Shown: positions 56,916-62,000 of the stretch, piece after piece
How the letters are laid out: each line of letters starts with the position of its first letter
How positions within the stretch are numbered: the stretch's first letter is position 1
Assembly: GCA_009760855.2 (NCBI GenBank)
Contig: WPIO01000144.1
Span: 1-62,000, forward strand
From: Cristatella mucedo
Lineage: Eukaryota; Bryozoa; Phylactolaemata; Cristatellidae
Length of the DNA stretch: 62,000 bases
Direction: 5' to 3'
The notes under the pieces: model-generated
Seen by the model: only the letters and a program-made list of their open reading frames with translations
Told to the model about the DNA's origin: nothing
Databases searched by the model: none
Program-made: the position numbers and the translations under genes

Positions 56916-57056
56916 CTCGAGGAGCTCGATTTAAGTGGGAATGAACGTCTCTGCGAGCTACCTTCATGCATATGTCGATTGCAAGCACTGAAGCAGCTCC
57001 ACATTAATTCCTGTGGCTTGTCAAGTCTACCTGATGGTTTGGAACGGCTGATGTTG
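56916..57056 (+). CDS. LRR cassette exon, copy 5 (two LRRs)
   Basis: 141 nt, phase 0-0. Acceptor CTTTAG ends at 56915 and donor GTACGT begins at 57057. The first half is identical to copy 4. The second half differs (CRLQALKQLHI then Asn-Ser then CGLSSLPDGLER). It is the last intact cassette in the window. The flanking intron carries a minus-strand SINE-A insertion (56379-56509) about 0.4 kb upstream. Confidence 0.85.
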
Positions 57057-58265
57057 GTACGTTTGTGTATAACACTGGAACGTGTTTTTTCTTGCTGGCA
57101 TGGGCCTGCATGTATTGTTTGTTGGCAGGGTTAGAACGGTTTCTGGGTTAACCAGTAAAATCCCTTAAAGCTTGCCTAGATTGCATGTGTTTGCATGTCC
57201 TCGGCGGATCTTGCAATAACTTAATGTCCCCTACTTATATGGCATACATTTTTTGTAGTTTTATACCAACACACAGACAGAGTTGGATTTAATTTTCTTA
57301 AGCAATCAGCTCATTGGACGATAAAATATCCGTTTACAACATTTTTAGCTCATTGAAGTGTCTCATTTGTATGGCTATAAAGTAGTCTCATCGACAATGA
57401 CGACAGCTTGCACGTGGGAGTATAGTATTACGTAATGGGAGAATTTGAATACACGACCACCTCGACGGTTAAAAGGAGGCACGTTTTCCCCTTGGCCCTG
57501 AAGGAACACGGATTGAATCGTTGAGCTTTGCTGGTACGATGCTGAAAGTCTTGGATTAGGAAAACTCTCAAAATTCCTGCACAAGCCGTAATCAAACAGT
57601 CAACTCGGGCGGCTGCATGGTCTCAGAGAGAATCAGAAGCACTGGGTAGCAGAATAGGATTAAAGATCAAGTACAGCTTCCGGTCAGAAGCATTTAAGCA
57701 GAAGCTTATAATAGGCTTGGGATGGAAATCTTTTAAACCTATAGCTTAATTATAACGAACGGATGAACAATGTGCAATGATCATGAAAAGAATGTAATAG
57801 TCTTGCCACTACTCACCATTTGCCTAAGAGCTGCTCAATAGTGAGGCATGCTCTCAGGCAGTTGACTAATGTGTAAAGACTGTTAAGCTGGAGAACTTGC
57901 ACTTTCGAAGTGCTCGACAGTACCAAAGCGTTTGTCAGTGCCATAGATTTTGTGACGGTCTGTCTAATAAGCACTCTTTTCGAGAAGGCTGAATTAGTCA
58001 TAACTGCAGGCATGAGCAAAATAATATCTAAACTAACCTGGCTGCTGAGAAGAAGCAGTATTTTTAAAAGGCAGAAGAAAAACATTAACCCTTCATAATT
58101 TAACATTTTAATTTAGCAAGGTTAATAGGTAAAAAGATTACAAACAGTAGTGTTTGTTTAGTATTTCATAAACGGTTCCAATAGGACGTTGATTTGGTTT
58201 AATATGAACGTTAAGCAACGAACGTAAGGCTGTATAAAAAACTAAAAACGTGCCTTTTTATTTCT
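57056..58265 (+). repeat. Collapsed array unit that has lost its LRR exon
   Basis: Sequence after copy 5 follows the copy-4 intron almost exactly to about 57942. It then jumps to the block that normally contains the 'GACTTTTATGACGGCC' landmark. At about 58220 it jumps again, straight from the block before the exon to sequence normally just after the donor (GTAAGGCTGTATAAAA at 58224). The exon and its acceptor are absent. Two internal deletions explain this. Confidence 0.7.
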
Positions 58266-61153
58266 CGCTGGAATGGACCTGCAGGTTTTGTTTGCTGGCA
58301 GGGTTAGTACGGTTTGTGGGTTAACCAGAATCCTTTAAAGCAAAACTAGTTTGCATAGACTTGCATGTTCCCTCTAGATCTTGTAATAAATTAGTGTTCT
58401 CAAATTAAATGGCATACATTTTGTTTTAGTTTTAAGCCGACGCACGGACAGGATTGGATTGGGTTTTCTTAAACAATCATCTCGTTATTGGACGATACAA
58501 TGTCTATTTAGAAATTCTTAGCTTATTGAAGAGTCTCATTTTATGGTTGTAAAGTGGGCTCATCTGCAATGACAACACCTTGCACATAGGAATATAGTAT
58601 TACGTAAAGGGAGTATTTGAATACACGACCGCCTCGATGGTTGAAAGGAGGCACGTTTTTTCATCGGCCCTGTAGGAAGATGGATTCAACCGTTGAGCTC
58701 TGCTGCTATGCTGCTGAAAGTTTTGTTTTAGGAAAACTCTTAAACTTCCTGCCCAAGCAATATTTAAACGGTCGACTCTCAATGCTACACGGTCATAGAG
58801 AGAATCAGAAGCACTGGGTAGCTGAATAGGATTAAAGATCCAGTACAGCGTCCAGTCAGAAGCATATAAGTAGAAGCTTATAATAGGCTTGGGAAGGGAA
58901 TCTCTTAGACCTCATTCTTAATTAAAACGAACGAATGAACGACGTAAAATCAGAATGAAAAGAATGCAATAGTTTGCCACCTGTCACCACTTGCCCCTCG
59001 AGCTGCTCAATAATGAGACATGATCTCTGGCAGTGAAGAAATCTGCAAATAATTTTGAAGTGTTCGACAGTACAAACGCGTTTCTCAGTGCCTGTAGCAA
59101 TAGTTTGCTTTGCGTTTCTATGAGGTCATCAATTCAGGTTTAGGCGGTACTAACCGTCTCCCACTGCTGTCTATTTTAAATGTGCTCATGCATTTGCAGA
59201 GGGCAAGACTGTATACAAATTATCCGTCTCGTTAAAGTATGTCCTGTCCCTTTTGTGAGAAAGCTGTATCGTGCAGACATTTTTTATAAACGTATAAACC
59301 ATTGACTGACTATGCATATTAATCCCATCATCTGACCTTCAGAAATATATAATGGTGATTTAAATTTAACTGAAAGTGTGTATTTTGAAGAGACAATCAC
59401 GAATTGCCACGGCTTTACATTGACTTTCAAATTTACCTAGTTCATGTGTTCTCTGACACGACGACTGGGAGGACACTGGCCAGTCGTCCAATCAAATAGA
59501 GTATAATTCTATCCACTGAATTATCAGCAATCCTACTAGGAATAGTCAGAGCTGTGGTCATATTGGTTTACCATATTCATCCCTTCTCACGTACAACAAG
59601 CAAACATACAACAAGCTGCACCACTCTATCACGCAGGGCAATCCCCGGTAAAGGAGGTGGAATTAGTTATAATTAAACTAGTGAACGCTTCGGGTTACGT
59701 CCACACGTATATTTTCCTCACGAGTGTTTTACGTTTGAATCTGGACTCGAGGCATGAGCCACAATTCAGGTTGTGGATGCACTTGGGTCCAACGATTGGT
59801 GTGCATAATGTGTGCTGTTGGTCACCAAAGTTTTCATAGAATATTACAAAGCACGTCACAACGACCGTTTATTGGTAAAATTTACATCTGTGAAAGTTTA
59901 GGATGTGCAGAAAGAGCTGAGTGGTGCAATCAGTAGTTGAACGGATCACCACCACCTTTAAGGATCCCTTCATTTAATCAGAATCCTGAACCATTACCTA
60001 GACGACTATCGTTTACAGCAATCACGTGTACGTTCGTGACGTATTCGTCTATTAACACTAGTGCCTGCTAAGCGAGTGCAAAAACATAGGCCGACAGACT
60101 GAAACGATGCCAAGCTGCTGAAACTGTTCGTGGGGTATGGAGCTACATCTGAGTGAGTGGATGGAATTAACTGTGCTCTAAAGGATATCGCACCGTGCTG
60201 CTTATACATTCTGTTTAGGCGAGGTAGCCGAATGGCAGCAAACACGTTTTTGTCTGACATCGCTAAAAAACTTATGAAGGATTGACTTTTTCAACGTCCT
60301 ATCGAAAAAGCGCCCTTTTCGAGATGCCGGCATTAAGCCTAAATATGGGCATGGCCTAATTATTTTACTGGGTTGCAGAGAGTAAGAGATCTTTGTTAAG
60401 GCAGAAGAAAAAAACTTAAATCGTTCTTTGTAAATGCATGTTAAGATTTAGCAAGCCGATTACGTGAAATATTACAAACATGAGTGTTTGCTTAGTGTTT
60501 AAAAATAAAGTTTTCACCGGACACTGGTTTAGATTTTTTAACGTTAAGCAACCTAAGGCTGCAACATTTCAAGGTTTTAATATCAGTAAATTGCTTCGAT
60601 GGCTGCAGGACATAAGCCTGCAGCCAGCTTAACAATAGCTGGCACCTGATGGACTTTCTGCAAGTCAGTGTGCTACCCGTCCCCAAACCACAAAGCTGAC
60701 CTTTTCCAAAACTTTGAGCCATGAGTAGATCTGTAAATTTCTGCCACCTATAACTGCTGAGGACCCTGAGTGTTTTTTGATTTAAACTGACAGCATGAAT
60801 TTGCCCTGTGAATTGTATTCGTCAGAAAACCGCTGGTAGCGATCACAACTCAAACCCCAAACTGATCACTCGTTACTAACTAGTGCTTAGTTGCTAATGA
60901 CGTAACCAGCCCTTTACTGTTACTTGTATAAGACGGGGCTGATATATTACAAAGAGAGTCTCATCTCTGTCATTCGATGACGTTCAACTCTTACAGGACA
61001 CCAGCTACATTAAAAATGGTGGGTTTAACTTGAAGCTCGTGGCAATCTTAATTCAGGCATGCATGTGGACATCTTTAAATGAATTTAGTCGGTTTTCGCC
61101 TGTCAATTTCGTTTTCTTTTACTTATCCTTTATCGGAAAATGATGCCTTTCAG

Positions 61154-61203
61154 CTCGAGGAGCTCAAAATCGGTCGTAATAGCTTAATCTCGGCTTTCTG
61201 CCA
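61154..61203 (+). pseudogene. Degenerate LRR cassette exon, copy 6
   Basis: The acceptor-like TTTCAG (ending 61153) and the first codons (LEELKIGRNSLISA) align with the cassette exons. A 2-nt insertion near 61195-61197 then shifts the frame. The LPSS motif continues in the shifted frame and soon meets TGA. The conserved second LRR and its donor are missing. It is most likely a dead copy at the far end of the array. An alternative is a terminal exon of different length whose continuation I failed to recognise. Confidence 0.45.
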
Positions 61204-62000
61204 TCGAGCTTGCTAGTACTGACAAGTTGAGCACTGTTCCTATGCTACATACAGAGGCTGTCTTGAAATATATTTGGTTTTCTTAGGGTGCTATTCAAAC
61301 GTACTATGCTTGTCCTATTATCCTTGTCGCCTTCTTTGTCAATGAGACCCTTAAATAGTCAGCTTAATCAATCACAGGTCTTTGAAGCTGTCCTATTTTT
61401 CGCTATCCCAATAGGATAGATTCCCTGAAATAAAATTTGGCTGTTAATAAGCTCTGCTTTCCTTAGCTGATGACTTGTCTGTTAGTACTTGTTAAAGTTA
61501 GCTATCTTGATTACCTTTTTGTTTCTATAACTTCAAATTTTATTGCTAGGAAGGAAAGGTTTCACAGTGTTCTCTTGTAGAGAAATGGTTTGGTGAAACG
61601 GAACTTATGTTTTTAATTGACTTATAGTTGCCCTGGTTAGGGCGTGGCTAAGCTGAGCAATCAAAACTATTTGCAAAGATGATCTGTGGAATTTAAATCA
61701 ATCATGTGGAACCTAAGGCTCTTTAATTTTTTTAATATCTGATGAGATATTACAGCTAAAATTGAAGGAATTTTATTTTAAAAAAGTTCATAAGTATCAG
61801 TCGATATTAGCCGTTAAGTTAGGAACTAGATAGTTAGGTAGAAGATATGACTGTGCATTGCTCTTATAGGTAAATACTATTGTAATGATAAATATGTACT
61901 TTAATATTTACCTGACTGAGTCTACCTGTCGTAGTTTTTCTTATTAGACTACATGTTTGGTAAAAACCAAGTTCACCTATCGTATATTTATTTTAGTAAG
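61204..62000 (+). other. Sequence after the last array copy; nothing identified
   Basis: AT-rich. No LRR-like frame, repeat landmark or terminal exon recognised, so the array appears to end near 61200. Confidence 0.4.

Larger units (their letters stand above)
42600..61200 (+). repeat. Tandem array of exon-plus-intron units carrying the LRR cassettes
   Basis: Non-coding blocks recur in a fixed order around each LRR exon, all in + orientation. Landmarks: 'GACACTGGCCAG'-type blocks (45365, 51820, 55105, 59470); 'AACGATGCCAAA' blocks (42902, 46885, 48144, 52451, 55728, 60103); 'CGCACCGTGC' blocks (42990, 46970, 48224, 52548, 55810, 60190); 'GCTGCACGGCC' blocks (43405, 48630, 49687, 52972, 56229, 60600); then the exon. 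A full unit is about 3.3-3.4 kb (copy 3 to 4 and 4 to 5). Shorter and longer spacings come from deletions, a 1.2-kb local duplication and mobile-element insertions. Acceptors share a TTATCGG-AACCGATGTCG leader, so introns and exons were copied together. Confidence 0.85.
14725..61203 (+). other. CARD-LRR gene, multi-exon, 3' end probably outside the window
   Basis: Gene model built from splice sites, reading frame and homologous domains. Exons: 14725-14740, 18695-18861, 20589-20754, 37274-37506, then 141-nt LRR cassettes at 43956, 49145, 50240, 53525 and 56916, and a broken copy near 61154. Phases join without conflict: exon 1 ends in phase 1 and exon 2 supplies two bases (E6); exon 2/3 is phase 0; exon 3 ends in phase 1 and exon 4 supplies two bases (D117); all later junctions are phase 0. 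The predicted order is a short leader, CARD (about residues 20-108), an LRR entry segment (118-194) and at least ten LRRs. CARDs mediate homotypic assembly with caspases or adaptors and LRRs usually bind ligands, so an intracellular sensor or adaptor role is inferred. No NACHT, TIR, kinase or membrane segment was seen. No terminal exon or polyadenylation site was identified. Exons hidden in the large introns cannot be excluded. Confidence 0.75.

Noticed and set aside
42600-61200. Regularly repeated blocks as a CRISPR array or satellite
   Set aside because: Units are 1-5 kb, contain spliced LRR exons and vary in length; no short repeat-spacer structure exists and the genome is eukaryotic.

Overview
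The window is animal nuclear DNA: spliced exons, long introns crowded with decayed retrotransposons, tRNA-derived SINEs, dinucleotide microsatellites, and no bacterial gene layout. The CARD domain points to a metazoan. The CR1/L2-type LINEs, two SINE families and a SPIN-like hAT element fit an invertebrate or basal animal genome, but the phylum cannot be fixed from the sequence.

The main content is one gene on the + strand, assembled by hand from splice sites and reading-frame phase. Exon 1 (14725-14740, ATG in a strong start context) ends in phase 1. Exons 2 (18695-18861) and 3 (20589-20754) together encode a complete CARD. Exon 4 (37274-37506) encodes the start of a leucine-rich-repeat (LRR) region. 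At least five cassette exons follow (43956, 49145, 50240, 53525, 56916). Each is exactly 141 nt, phase 0 at both ends, and encodes two LRRs. A decayed sixth copy lies at 61154, and the gene probably runs past the window. Every junction phase agrees. No NACHT or TIR domain was found between CARD and LRRs, so the product looks like a CARD-LRR protein, plausibly an innate-immune or death-fold sensor or adaptor.

Layout. 1-14.5 kb: upstream DNA with LINE fragments, a SPIN-like hAT MITE (7377-7562) and SINEs, ending in a candidate CCAAT/TATA-like promoter. 14.7-20.8 kb: the CARD exons. 20.8-37.3 kb: a 16.5-kb intron filled mostly with antisense LINE-A copies, plus a GC-rich repeat island (32.5-34.7 kb) and a duplicated unknown repeat. 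37.3-42.6 kb: exon 4 and an intron holding the best LINE-A copy. 42.6-61.2 kb: a tandem array in which the LRR exon and its flanking intron were duplicated together, with later deletions, a lost exon, and LINE-B and SINE-A insertions.

The most notable signal is in the array. The five 141-nt exons are nearly identical around one point, but the six bases at exon positions 91-96 differ in every copy. They encode the two solvent-exposed residues of the second LRR beta-strand (LH, RW, EF, RV, NS). With symmetric cassette exons, this is the pattern expected of a receptor that diversifies its binding face by exon duplication and perhaps alternative splicing.

Names used below: LINE-A is a CR1/L2-clade element with an (ATT)n tail. 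LINE-B is a second, related family with a (TTACA)-like tail. SINE-A is a tRNA-like SINE sharing the LINE-A tail. SINE-B is a second tRNA-like SINE.
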